64,000 nucleotides of DNA from Ruania alba (lineage in GTDB: Bacteria > Actinomycetota > Actinomycetes > Actinomycetales > Beutenbergiaceae), in NCBI RefSeq assembly GCF_900105765.1, contig NZ_FNTX01000001.1, positions 1,022,387 through 1,086,386 on the forward strand, given 5' to 3'. Below the pieces are notes generated by a model. That model saw only the letters and a program-made list of their open reading frames with translations. It made no database searches and was not told where the DNA came from. A program made the translations under genes and the position numbers. Positions 8,441-15,147 of the stretch are shown here, piece by piece; the first letter of the stretch is position 1, and every line of letters begins with the position of its first letter.

Positions 8441-9439
8441 ATGAAACGGGGGAGATCAGGTCGGCGCCTCGTGTGGGCCTTGACGGCGGTCTTCACCGCG
8501 ATCGGCCTTGTGGTCGGTGGCGCTCAGCCCGCACAGGCGAGCACCGGGGGATCCGCCCGCGCGCTGGCAGTGGACGCGGTGGTGGCCGACCTCGAGTGGG
8601 AGATCACCACCTCCGGTACTGCGGGAGCCTTCTCCGGGCTCGTGGATCGACTGGCCAACGCACCCGCGATCGACGGGGTCGAGGTGCGCGGTGTCGAGGC
8701 CGGCACACCAGCGAGCCCGGCCGGCGACGACGGGATGGCGGTCGGCCCGTACCAGGTGGGCAGCGTCGCGACCTTTCGCCAGGTCAACGCGCACACCGAA
8801 CGAGTGGAGGATGCCGCACTCAGCGCACGTTCCGCCGTCGACGGGGGCAGCGTGCAGATGTTCGGCACGACGGTGCTCGATCTTCAGGCCGTCACGGCGT
8901 CGGTGGCCATGGCACCCGACGGGCCGGCGCGCGTGGAACGCAACGTCGCGGGCCTGGAGGTGTTCGGGCAGCGCGTCGGCGCCGACCCGGACGTGGACAC
9001 CACCCTGGAGCTGACCAGTTCCGACCTGCTCGACGCACTCGAGGAGCAGTTTCCCGCACTCGGCACCACGGCCGAGTTGGTCGGCGCCGCAGTATCCGGT
9101 GGAGGTTCCATCCGGGTCGTCGCCACCGGACGTGACTCGACGACGCCCGACAGCGCCGAGGCCGTGGGTCTCCACCTGGCCATCAGTACCGACCTCAGCC
9201 TGCGTCTGTGCCTTCCGGACGGCAGCGGCGGCTGCACCGGGAGCGTGACCGTGAGCGCCGCCGCCACGGTGCTGGACGCGACTCTCGCCCACGTTGAGGT
9301 GGAACGTCCCGACGCCCTCCCCGGTGTCCCTGCGTGGCAGATCGCGATCGGCGCGGTGGCCACGCTGGTGCTGGTCGGTCTGCTGGTCTGGGCGATCCTG
9401 CAGAGCCTGCGGCGTCGCCGAGGAGAGCTCGAGCGATGA
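8441..9439 (+). CDS. Secreted, C-terminally membrane-anchored protein of unknown function
   Basis: A 332-residue protein with a signal peptide (basic MKRGRSGRR, hydrophobic core, AQA cleavage site near residue 33), a long extracellular part rich in beta-forming sequence (about 35-300), a single membrane helix (about 300-322, WQIAIGAVATLVLVGLLVW) and a basic cytoplasmic end (RRRRGELER). Two cysteines (CLPDGSGGC) could form a disulfide. I do not recognise the fold. It is divergent from the mgtE pair and overlaps the next gene by 4 bases. Confidence 0.7.
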   Translation: MKRGRSGRRLVWALTAVFTAIGLVVGGAQPAQASTGGSARALAVDAVVADLEWEITTSGTAGAFSGLVDRLANAPAIDGVEVRGVEAGTPASPAGDDGMAVGPYQVGSVATFRQVNAHTERVEDAALSARSAVDGGSVQMFGTTVLDLQAVTASVAMAPDGPARVERNVAGLEVFGQRVGADPDVDTTLELTSSDLLDALEEQFPALGTTAELVGAAVSGGGSIRVVATGRDSTTPDSAEAVGLHLAISTDLSLRLCLPDGSGGCTGSVTVSAAATVLDATLAHVEVERPDALPGVPAWQIAIGAVATLVLVGLLVWAILQSLRRRRGELER

Positions 9440-10050
9440 GACTGTTCGCGGCGCTGTGGCCGCCACCGGAGGTGCTTGACCACCTCGAGGGTGCGCTGGC
9501 AGGCGTGCTCGATCCCGCCTCGGGCGGCGGGCCGCCGGCGCTGCGGCGCACCTCGCGGGAAAACCTGCACGTCACGCTGGCGTTCTACGGGCAGGTGCCC
9601 GACGGCGCAGCCCCGGACGTGCGCGCGGCGCTCGCCGAGGAGGCCACCATCGCGGCACCGCTGCACCTGCACCTGGCCGGGTCGGGATCGTTCACCGACC
9701 GATCCCTCTGGGTGGGGATCGGTGGGGAAACACCGGAGCTGACCGACCTGATGCTCGCCTGTGCTCGTGCACCGTACGCGACGGAGGGACCGGTGCCGCG
9801 CCGCCCCCGCCCGCACCTGACAGTGGCCCGAGCCTCCAGGCGCGGGACGCCGGAAGGGCGCGGCCGCCGGCGACGCGAGCGCTCCGCTGCTGGACCCTCG
9901 GCGGTGGCAATCGCCGCCCGGGCGCTCGCGGTGTATCGAGGTCCGGACTGGATGGCTGAGGACATCTCGATCGTGGCCTCACACCTGGGGGAAGGTCCCG
10001 GGGGTGCGCCCCGGTACGAGGTGATCGACACCCTCCCGCTCGGCCTGTAG
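9436..10050 (+). CDS. thpR: RNA 2',3'-cyclic phosphodiesterase (2H family)
   Basis: A 204-residue member of the 2H phosphoesterase superfamily (LigT/ThpR), which opens 2',3'-cyclic phosphates in RNA. Both catalytic HxTx motifs are visible: HVTL at His45 and HLTV at His127. The start MRLFAALWPP is typical. The coding start overlaps the upstream gene by ATGA, so the two are probably translated together. The region after the second motif has an unusually arginine-rich insert (GRGRRRRER). Confidence 0.85.
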   Translation: MRLFAALWPPPEVLDHLEGALAGVLDPASGGGPPALRRTSRENLHVTLAFYGQVPDGAAPDVRAALAEEATIAAPLHLHLAGSGSFTDRSLWVGIGGETPELTDLMLACARAPYATEGPVPRRPRPHLTVARASRRGTPEGRGRRRRERSAAGPSAVAIAARALAVYRGPDWMAEDISIVASHLGEGPGGAPRYEVIDTLPLGL

Positions 10051-10066
10051 GGACGTCGGCGAGCTC

Positions 10067-10158
10067 ACGGATGGTGGCACCTCGGTTGGCCGTCGGGGCG
10101 TCTGGGTGCCGCTCGTTGTCGCGTGTGCGGCGGGTGAGTGACGGATGGTGGCACCTCG
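10067..10158. repeat. 18-bp direct repeat pair upstream of the arsR operon
   Basis: ACGGATGGTGGCACCTCG occurs at 10067-10084 and again, identically, at 10141-10158, 74 bases apart start to start. The copies lie in the 197-base gap before the ArsR gene. They might be regulator sites or a local duplication; nothing decides between these. Confidence 0.6.
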
Positions 10159-10200
10159 TGACGAGGGGCTGATCCGTATGCACGCATAGGCACATGTACA

Positions 10201-10244
10201 AACCGACACTTGTGCTATGGTCATGAGGGTCGACCGAGGAGGGA
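10201..10244 (+). promoter_or_regulatory. Candidate promoter/operator of the first arsR operon
   Basis: A -10-like TATGGT lies at 10216-10221. ACAA and TTGT half-sites flank eight bases just upstream (about 10198-10213), an imperfect dyad where ArsR could bind. A strong ribosome-binding site AGGAGGGA (10237-10244) precedes the ATG at 10248. No convincing -35 box is visible. Confidence 0.35.
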
Positions 10245-10247
10245 CGA

Positions 10248-10580
10248 ATGAGCGCTGAACCCGCCCCCGAGCTCGATGTGGTGCTGAGAGGGTTGGCCGA
10301 TGCGAATCGGCGAGCGATCCTGAACGTGATCCGCGGTGCGCCACGCCCCGTGGGTGCGATCGCCGAGGAAGTCGGTCTGTCCCAGCAGACGACGTCCCAC
10401 CATCTCGGCGTGCTCCGCAGTGCTGGACTGGCGACCGGGACGCGGGATGGCACCAAACACCTGTACACGGTGAGTACCGACGGATTGGCGGCGGTGCAGT
10501 CCTACCTGGACGACTTCTGGCCGAGCAAGTTGTCTGCGCTGAAGGCGGTAGTCGAGCGCCACGAGGCTGAGCATGGCTGA
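10248..10580 (+). CDS. ArsR-family transcriptional regulator
   Basis: A 110-residue winged-helix repressor. LADANRRAILNVI and IAEEVGLSQQTTSHHLGVLRSAGL form the helix-turn-helix, and GTKHLYTV the wing. No cysteine-based metal site is present, so it is not a classical metal sensor. This non-metal ArsR type is typically encoded with an SRPBCC protein, as here, where the next gene overlaps it by 8 bases. It probably controls its own operon. Confidence 0.88.
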   Translation: MSAEPAPELDVVLRGLADANRRAILNVIRGAPRPVGAIAEEVGLSQQTTSHHLGVLRSAGLATGTRDGTKHLYTVSTDGLAAVQSYLDDFWPSKLSALKAVVERHEAEHG

Positions 10581-11055
10581 GTACCAGACCTCGATCGAGA
10601 TCGCGGCCCCACCGGAGGTGGTGTACGACTACCTGACCACCGACGACGGTATGACGGCGTGGATGGGCCAGCACGCCAACCTCGACCCGCGACCGGGCGG
10701 AACATTCGCCGTCGACATCGCCGGATACCTGATCCGGGGCCGGTACCTGCATACGGAACCACCCACCCGCGTCACTGTTTCGTGGGGTGTCGCCGGCAGC
10801 GAGGATCTGCCGGCGGGAGCGTCCACGGTCGAGTTCCGGCTCACCGCGATCGAGGGTGGCACGCGGGTCGACCTCACCCACTCCGATCTTCCCGACCCGG
10901 ATGTGCCCGGGCACGCGGACGGCTGGCAGCACTTCCTGCCGCGGCTAGCGGTTGCCGCAACCGGCGGCGACGCAGGTCCAGATCGTTGGCGACCACTGAA
11001 CACCGACCGACACGCACTGTCAGCACCCGAAGGAGGAGACCATGACTGGCACTGA
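10573..11055 (+). CDS. SRPBCC (AHSA1-like) domain protein
   Basis: A 160-residue START/Bet v1-like protein with an internal hydrophobic pocket. The family start (TSIEIAAPPEVVYDYLTTDDGMTAWMG), the central GRYLHTEPPTRVTVSW and VDLTHSDLPD are characteristic; the C-terminal helix (GWQHFLPRLAVAATG) closes the pocket. The ligand is unknown. It overlaps the ArsR gene and the following NTF2-like gene, so all are likely co-translated. The C-terminal 25 residues are low-complexity. Confidence 0.85.
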   Translation: MAEYQTSIEIAAPPEVVYDYLTTDDGMTAWMGQHANLDPRPGGTFAVDIAGYLIRGRYLHTEPPTRVTVSWGVAGSEDLPAGASTVEFRLTAIEGGTRVDLTHSDLPDPDVPGHADGWQHFLPRLAVAATGGDAGPDRWRPLNTDRHALSAPEGGDHDWH

Positions 11056-11404
11056 TGCTGAAGAGATCGTGCACGACTACCACCAGGCCTGGACCAGCGG
11101 CGACGTCGACCGCGCGATGACGCACGTGGCCGATGAGATCGTGTGTCGCGCACCTGGAATCGACCTCCGGGGCAAGGAAGCGTACCGGGAGTTCATCGCC
11201 TCTTTCGCGCCCTCGTTGACCGGGATCGCTGACATCGCTGCCTTTGCCGACGGTGACCGGGTCGCGCTGTTCTACTATCCGCAGACCGCGGCGACCAGCA
11301 TCGCGCCGGCCGCGGAGTGCTTCACCCTGCGCGATGGCGTGATTACCGAGAGCGTGCTGCTCTTCGACCGGCTCTCCTTCGGTCCGCCCGAGGACGCGCA
11401 GTGA
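11042..11404 (+). CDS. NTF2-like (SnoaL-type) small protein
   Basis: A 120-residue protein of the NTF2-like fold. The start EEIVHDYHQAWTSGDVDRAM, then GKEAYREFIASFAP and the strand-rich end, are typical of SnoaL-like proteins, which form cone-shaped pockets and act as isomerases, cyclases or binding proteins. GAAGGAGGA (11029-11037) precedes the ATG. It overlaps its neighbours at both ends (14 and 4 bases) within the ArsR-SRPBCC operon. No specific activity can be read. Confidence 0.8.
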   Translation: MTGTDAEEIVHDYHQAWTSGDVDRAMTHVADEIVCRAPGIDLRGKEAYREFIASFAPSLTGIADIAAFADGDRVALFYYPQTAATSIAPAAECFTLRDGVITESVLLFDRLSFGPPEDAQ

Positions 11405-11739
11405 CGGCACAGGAGGAGCTGATCGAGCGGCTCCGCACGGCGCTCGCGGGTGAAGCGTCGGTCCGTGAGGTGTCGATGTTCGGCGGCCGGTCGTTCATGG
11501 TGCACGAAGCGATGATCGTCAGTGCGCTCCAGGGCGGCGACCTCCTGGTCCGCGTGGATGCCCAGCAGCATGAGGAGCTCCTGGCGCGTCCGGGCGCCTC
11601 CCAGGCCGAGATGGGAGCCGGTCGGAGCATGGGGCGGGGGTGGCTCTCGCTCAGTGCCGACGTGATCTCGGACGAGCAGGGGCTGGTGTTCTGGCTCGAC
11701 GCCGCCTTGACGCACAATCGGTCCACGGCACGAGCGTGA
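11401..11739 (+). CDS. TfoX N-terminal domain protein
   Basis: A 112-residue stand-alone TfoX/Sxy N-terminal domain (VREVSMFGGRSFMVHEAMIV, DLLVRVDAQQ, then GWLSLS). In gamma-proteobacteria this domain is part of a competence regulator; alone in actinobacteria its role is unknown. The GTG start overlaps the NTF2-like stop by GTGA, which I prefer to an upstream ATG inside that gene. Last gene of the operon. Confidence 0.8.
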   Translation: MTAQEELIERLRTALAGEASVREVSMFGGRSFMVHEAMIVSALQGGDLLVRVDAQQHEELLARPGASQAEMGAGRSMGRGWLSLSADVISDEQGLVFWLDAALTHNRSTARA

Positions 11740-11766
11740 CGCGCTCGAACAGGGCAGACTGAGCGG

Positions 11767-12828
11767 GTGGACCTGCCGATCTCGTTGCCCATCACGCCCA
11801 TGCTCGCCAAGGCCGCGAAAGCGGTGCCCGCCGCCGATGCGGTCGCGGGCGGCTACAGCTACGAACCCAAGTGGGACGGGTTCCGCGGCATCCTGCTGCG
11901 CGACGGCGACGAGGTGGAGATCGCCTCGCGCGGGTCGAAGCCGCTCACCCGGTACTTCCCCGAGCTGGTCGAGGCGATCCGTGAGCACCTGCCCTCGCGA
12001 TGCGCGATCGACGGTGAGATCGTGGTGCGTTCCGGCGAACCGGGAGCGCAGCGCCTGGACTGGGAGGCGTTGTCGCAGCGGATTCACCCGGCGGAGTCCC
12101 GGGTGCAGCGGCTCGCGGCCGAGACGCCGGCCGAGTTCGTGGCCTTCGACCTGCTCGCGCTCGAGGACGAGGACCTGATGGAGGTGCCTTTCGAGCAGCG
12201 ACGCACCAGGTTGGCGGAGGTGCTCGGTGAACTCGCCACCGACGCCCCGATCCACCTCACCCGCGTCACCGACGACCAGGCCGTGGCCGAGGACTGGTTC
12301 GAGCGGTTCGAGGGCGCCGGCCTGGACGGGGTGATCGCCAAACCGAACAGGTCCGTCTACCAGCCCGGCAAGCGCACCATGATCAAGGTGAAGCACTCAC
12401 GCACTGCCGAGGCGGTCGCCGTCGGGTATCGGGTGCACAAGTCCGGCCAGGGGGTGGGATCACTGCTGCTCGGGCTCTACACCGATGACGGGCAGCTCAT
12501 CAACGTCGGCGGGATCGCCGCGTTCACGAACGCCCGGCGCTTGGAGCTGGTGGACGAGCTCGAGCCGTTCGTCCAGCGCGACGACGACGGCGATGCGGTG
12601 CGTGGCGAGACCGACCGGTCCCGGTTCAGCTCGAACAAGGACGTCAGCTTCGTCCGCCTCCGGCCCGAGCGCGTGGTGGAGGTGAAGTTCGACCAGCTCG
12701 AAGGGCACCGGTTCCGGCACGCGGTGACCTTCCTGCGCTGGCGCCCGGACCGGGACCCTGCCTCGTGCACCCTGGACCAGGTGGACCGCGCCATGGCCTA
12801 CGACCTGGGCGAGGTCCTCACCCGGTAG
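11767..12828 (+). CDS. ligC: ATP-dependent DNA ligase LigC
   Basis: A 353-residue ATP-dependent DNA ligase of the LigC type. The adenylation motif is YEPKWDGFRG with Lys35; CAIDGEIVV and EFVAFDLLALEDEDL are further nucleotidyltransferase motifs, and GLDGVIAKP plus MIKVKH complete the active site. The C-terminal OB domain (about 220-353) includes GVGSLLLGLY and VEVKFDQLEGHRFRH. It has no polymerase or nuclease domain, unlike LigD. LigC enzymes act in a base-excision-like pathway or in backup end joining. The gene converges with a LigD-type polymerase 5 bases away, probably its partner. Confidence 0.92.
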   Translation: MDLPISLPITPMLAKAAKAVPAADAVAGGYSYEPKWDGFRGILLRDGDEVEIASRGSKPLTRYFPELVEAIREHLPSRCAIDGEIVVRSGEPGAQRLDWEALSQRIHPAESRVQRLAAETPAEFVAFDLLALEDEDLMEVPFEQRRTRLAEVLGELATDAPIHLTRVTDDQAVAEDWFERFEGAGLDGVIAKPNRSVYQPGKRTMIKVKHSRTAEAVAVGYRVHKSGQGVGSLLLGLYTDDGQLINVGGIAAFTNARRLELVDELEPFVQRDDDGDAVRGETDRSRFSSNKDVSFVRLRPERVVEVKFDQLEGHRFRHAVTFLRWRPDRDPASCTLDQVDRAMAYDLGEVLTR

Positions 12829-12833
12829 GGCGG

Positions 12834-13880
12834 CTACTCCTCGACCCGGTTCCCGCGCTCGTCCCAGTGCTCGGCCACCTTCTTGCTCGGCTGCACGCGC
12901 GGCGGCTCGCCCGGCATCTTCGGGTACTCCGGAGGGAACGGCATCTCGTCCAGCCCGCTGGCGACGTCCTGCTCCCACATCCGCAGGGCCGGGCCGAGAT
13001 CCCCGACGGCGTCGTCCAGTCCCGCCCACGCGTCGCCCTGGTCGTCCAGCAGCCCGGGTACCGTGCGGACGGTGAAGTCGGCGATGGCGATACTCTCCAG
13101 GTCCTCCCAGCGCACCGGCATCGAGACCGGTGCGCCCTCCAGTGGGCGGGGGGAGTAGGCGGAGGCGATGGTGCGGTCGCGGTTCGCCTGGTTGAAGTCG
13201 ACGAAGATCTTGTCTCCCCGCTCTTCCTTCCACCACGCGGTGGTCACCAGCTCCGGGAGGCGCCGCTCCAGCTCCCTCGCGATGGCGATCACGCCGTGCC
13301 GCACGTCGAGGAACTCGTGCTCGGGCGCGATCCGGGCGTACACGTGCAGCCCGCGGCTGCCGGAGGTCTTCACCCACGGGGTGATGTCGAGTTCCCGCAG
13401 CAGCTCGCCCAACGCCTGCGCGGCGGTGACGATGTCGGCGAAGCTGCGACCGGGCTGTGGGTCCAGGTCGATCCGCAGCTCGTCCGGGTTGTCCGTGTTC
13501 GCGGTGCGCACCGGCCAGGGGTGGAAGGTGATGGTGTTCATCTGCACTGCCCACACGGCGGTCGCGATCTCGTCCACCACCAGCTGCGGGTGCTTCCGGC
13601 CCGAGGGGTAGGTGCACATCACCGTGCGGGTGTAGTCGGGGACGCCCCGTGGCGGGTTCTTGGAGAAGAACTCTTCTCCGCCCACCCCCTGCGGGAAGCG
13701 CTGCAGGGTCACCGGGCGGTCGCCGAGGGCCCGCAGGATCGGTTCACCCACCGCGGCCACGTACGAGGCGAGGTCCCACTTGGTGATCCCCGGCCAGATC
13801 TCGCGATCGGGACTGGAGATGCGAACCTCGCGGTCGCCGTCGGGGGCGGGAACGGTGAGCATCTGCGCTGTGGACGCCAT
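12834..13880 (-). CDS. LigD-type polymerase domain protein (Prim-PolC)
   Basis: A 348-residue archaeo-eukaryotic primase-type polymerase (LigD_N/PolDom family). Seen are EIWPGITKWDLASYV, GGEEFFSKNPP, the metal-binding DLDP of RIDLDPQPG, VKTSGSRGLHVYARI and the basic KIFVDFNQANRDRTIASAYS. Such enzymes fill short gaps with ribonucleotides or deoxynucleotides. I prefer ATG 13880; two more in-frame ATGs lie at 13892 and 13901. It faces ligC tail to tail. No Ku gene is present in the window. Confidence 0.88.
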   Translation of the reverse strand: MASTAQMLTVPAPDGDREVRISSPDREIWPGITKWDLASYVAAVGEPILRALGDRPVTLQRFPQGVGGEEFFSKNPPRGVPDYTRTVMCTYPSGRKHPQLVVDEIATAVWAVQMNTITFHPWPVRTANTDNPDELRIDLDPQPGRSFADIVTAAQALGELLRELDITPWVKTSGSRGLHVYARIAPEHEFLDVRHGVIAIARELERRLPELVTTAWWKEERGDKIFVDFNQANRDRTIASAYSPRPLEGAPVSMPVRWEDLESIAIADFTVRTVPGLLDDQGDAWAGLDDAVGDLGPALRMWEQDVASGLDEMPFPPEYPKMPGEPPRVQPSKKVAEHWDERGNRVEE

Positions 13881-13912
13881 ACGCGTGACCATACCGGTCA
13901 CTCGCCAACAAA

Positions 13913-13968
13913 CGAGTGCCCGACTTCTCGCTCATATCTCAGAGAGTGAGCGAAAAGCCGGGCACTCG
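13913..13968 (-). terminator. Long hairpin between the aminotransferase and polymerase genes
   Basis: CGAGTGCCCG (13913-13922) pairs with CGGGCACTCG (13959-13968); inside it, TCGCTCA (13928-13934) pairs with TGAGCGA (13947-13953). With two mismatches the stem is about 20 bp around a 12-base loop. On the minus strand it follows the aminotransferase stop and ends in TTTGTT, so it reads as its terminator. Confidence 0.75.
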
Positions 13969-13986
13969 GCGGTCAGGGGGGGGCGG

Positions 13987-15075
13987 TCAGAGCGAGCGGT
14001 AGGCCTCGCCCAGGCGGCGCGCACCCTCGTCGATCTCGTCCGGGGTCACGCCGGAGTAGGCGAGCCGGATCGCGTTCTTGGAATCGTCGAGCAGGAAGTC
14101 GCTGCCCTTGACGATCTGCACGCCGCGAGCGGCAGCGGCGTCGAAGAGTGCGTCACCGTCCACCCCCTCGGGCAGGTTCACCCAGAGGAAGTAGCCGCCC
14201 TCGGGCTCGACGAACTGCGCGTCCGGCACGTGCTCGCGCAGACCCGCGCACAGGCGTTGGGCACGCTCGGCGAGCGCCGTCTTGACCGTCTCGATGGAGG
14301 ACTCGAAGGAGCCGCCGCGGACGAACTCGTTCACGATGGACTGGGCCACCATGTTCGGGGAGATGTAGGTGCCGGTGGCGAGCTTGGCGATCTTCGCGAT
14401 CAGCTCGGCGTCGCCCACCAGGTAGCCCACTCGGATGCCCGGGCACACCGTCTTGGAGAACGAGGAGGCATAGACCACCTCGCCACCCGTGGCCAGGGAG
14501 AGCATCGTCGGCTGCGGCTCACCCGAGAAGCGCAGCTCCACGTACGGGTCGTCCTCGAAGATCGTGAAGTTCTGCTCCCGCGCCAGCTCCACCAGGGTTC
14601 GGCGCTTGTCGCCGGAGAGGGAGTACCCGGCGGGGTTCTGGAAGTTCGGGATCAGGTGCGCCAGCGCCACCGGGTTGGCGCGCACGAGCTCGGTGAACGC
14701 GGCCACGTCCACGCCGTCCTCCTGCAGCGGGATCGCCTTGAGGTCGGCCGCCCGGCCCTTCAGGGAGAGCAGCGTGCGGTCGTAGGAGGGGCGCTCCACC
14801 ACCACGGTGTCCCCGGCGGAGACGAGCGTCTCGAAGAGGAACGCGTCGGCCTGCATGGACCCGTTGGTGACGAGCACCTGGTCCTCGCTGACGCCGTGCC
14901 GGTCGGCGATCCAGGCGCGCAGCGGCTTGTAACCCACCGACGTGCCGTAGGCGAAGGACCCGGCGGGGTCGTTCGTGAACGCACGATCGGCGGCGGCGCG
15001 CAGGCCCTCGACGTCGATGATGTCGAGCGAGGGTGCGCCACGGGCAAAGGAAATCGGTGCAGGTTCGGTTGCCAT
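13987..15075 (-). CDS. PLP-dependent aminotransferase, class I/II
   Basis: A 362-residue fold-type I aminotransferase resembling 2-aminoadipate/LysN-type enzymes and the catalytic half of MocR regulators, but with no DNA-binding domain. The PLP lysine is Lys208 in SSFSKTVCPGIRVGYLVG. TNGSMQADAFLF lies at the phosphate site, NFQNPAGYSLS carries the conserved Asn-Pro, and FEDDPYVELRF holds the aspartate contacting the pyridine nitrogen. The amino donor is not predictable. The start ATG 15075 is divergent from the DUF5107 gene, 72 bases away. Confidence 0.88.
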   Translation of the reverse strand: MATEPAPISFARGAPSLDIIDVEGLRAAADRAFTNDPAGSFAYGTSVGYKPLRAWIADRHGVSEDQVLVTNGSMQADAFLFETLVSAGDTVVVERPSYDRTLLSLKGRAADLKAIPLQEDGVDVAAFTELVRANPVALAHLIPNFQNPAGYSLSGDKRRTLVELAREQNFTIFEDDPYVELRFSGEPQPTMLSLATGGEVVYASSFSKTVCPGIRVGYLVGDAELIAKIAKLATGTYISPNMVAQSIVNEFVRGGSFESSIETVKTALAERAQRLCAGLREHVPDAQFVEPEGGYFLWVNLPEGVDGDALFDAAAARGVQIVKGSDFLLDDSKNAIRLAYSGVTPDEIDEGARRLGEAYRSL

Positions 15076-15147
15076 GCGGCCCAGCCTAGTTGTGCTTCCA
15101 CCCCGTTCGCAGGGTCGTCTCGGTCCGTGACGCACTAGCCTGTGCTG

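Noticed and set aside
7889..9439. 516-codon frame extending the secreted protein upstream
   Set aside because: The upstream part is antisense to mgtE and its partner; ATG 8441 gives a proper signal peptide.
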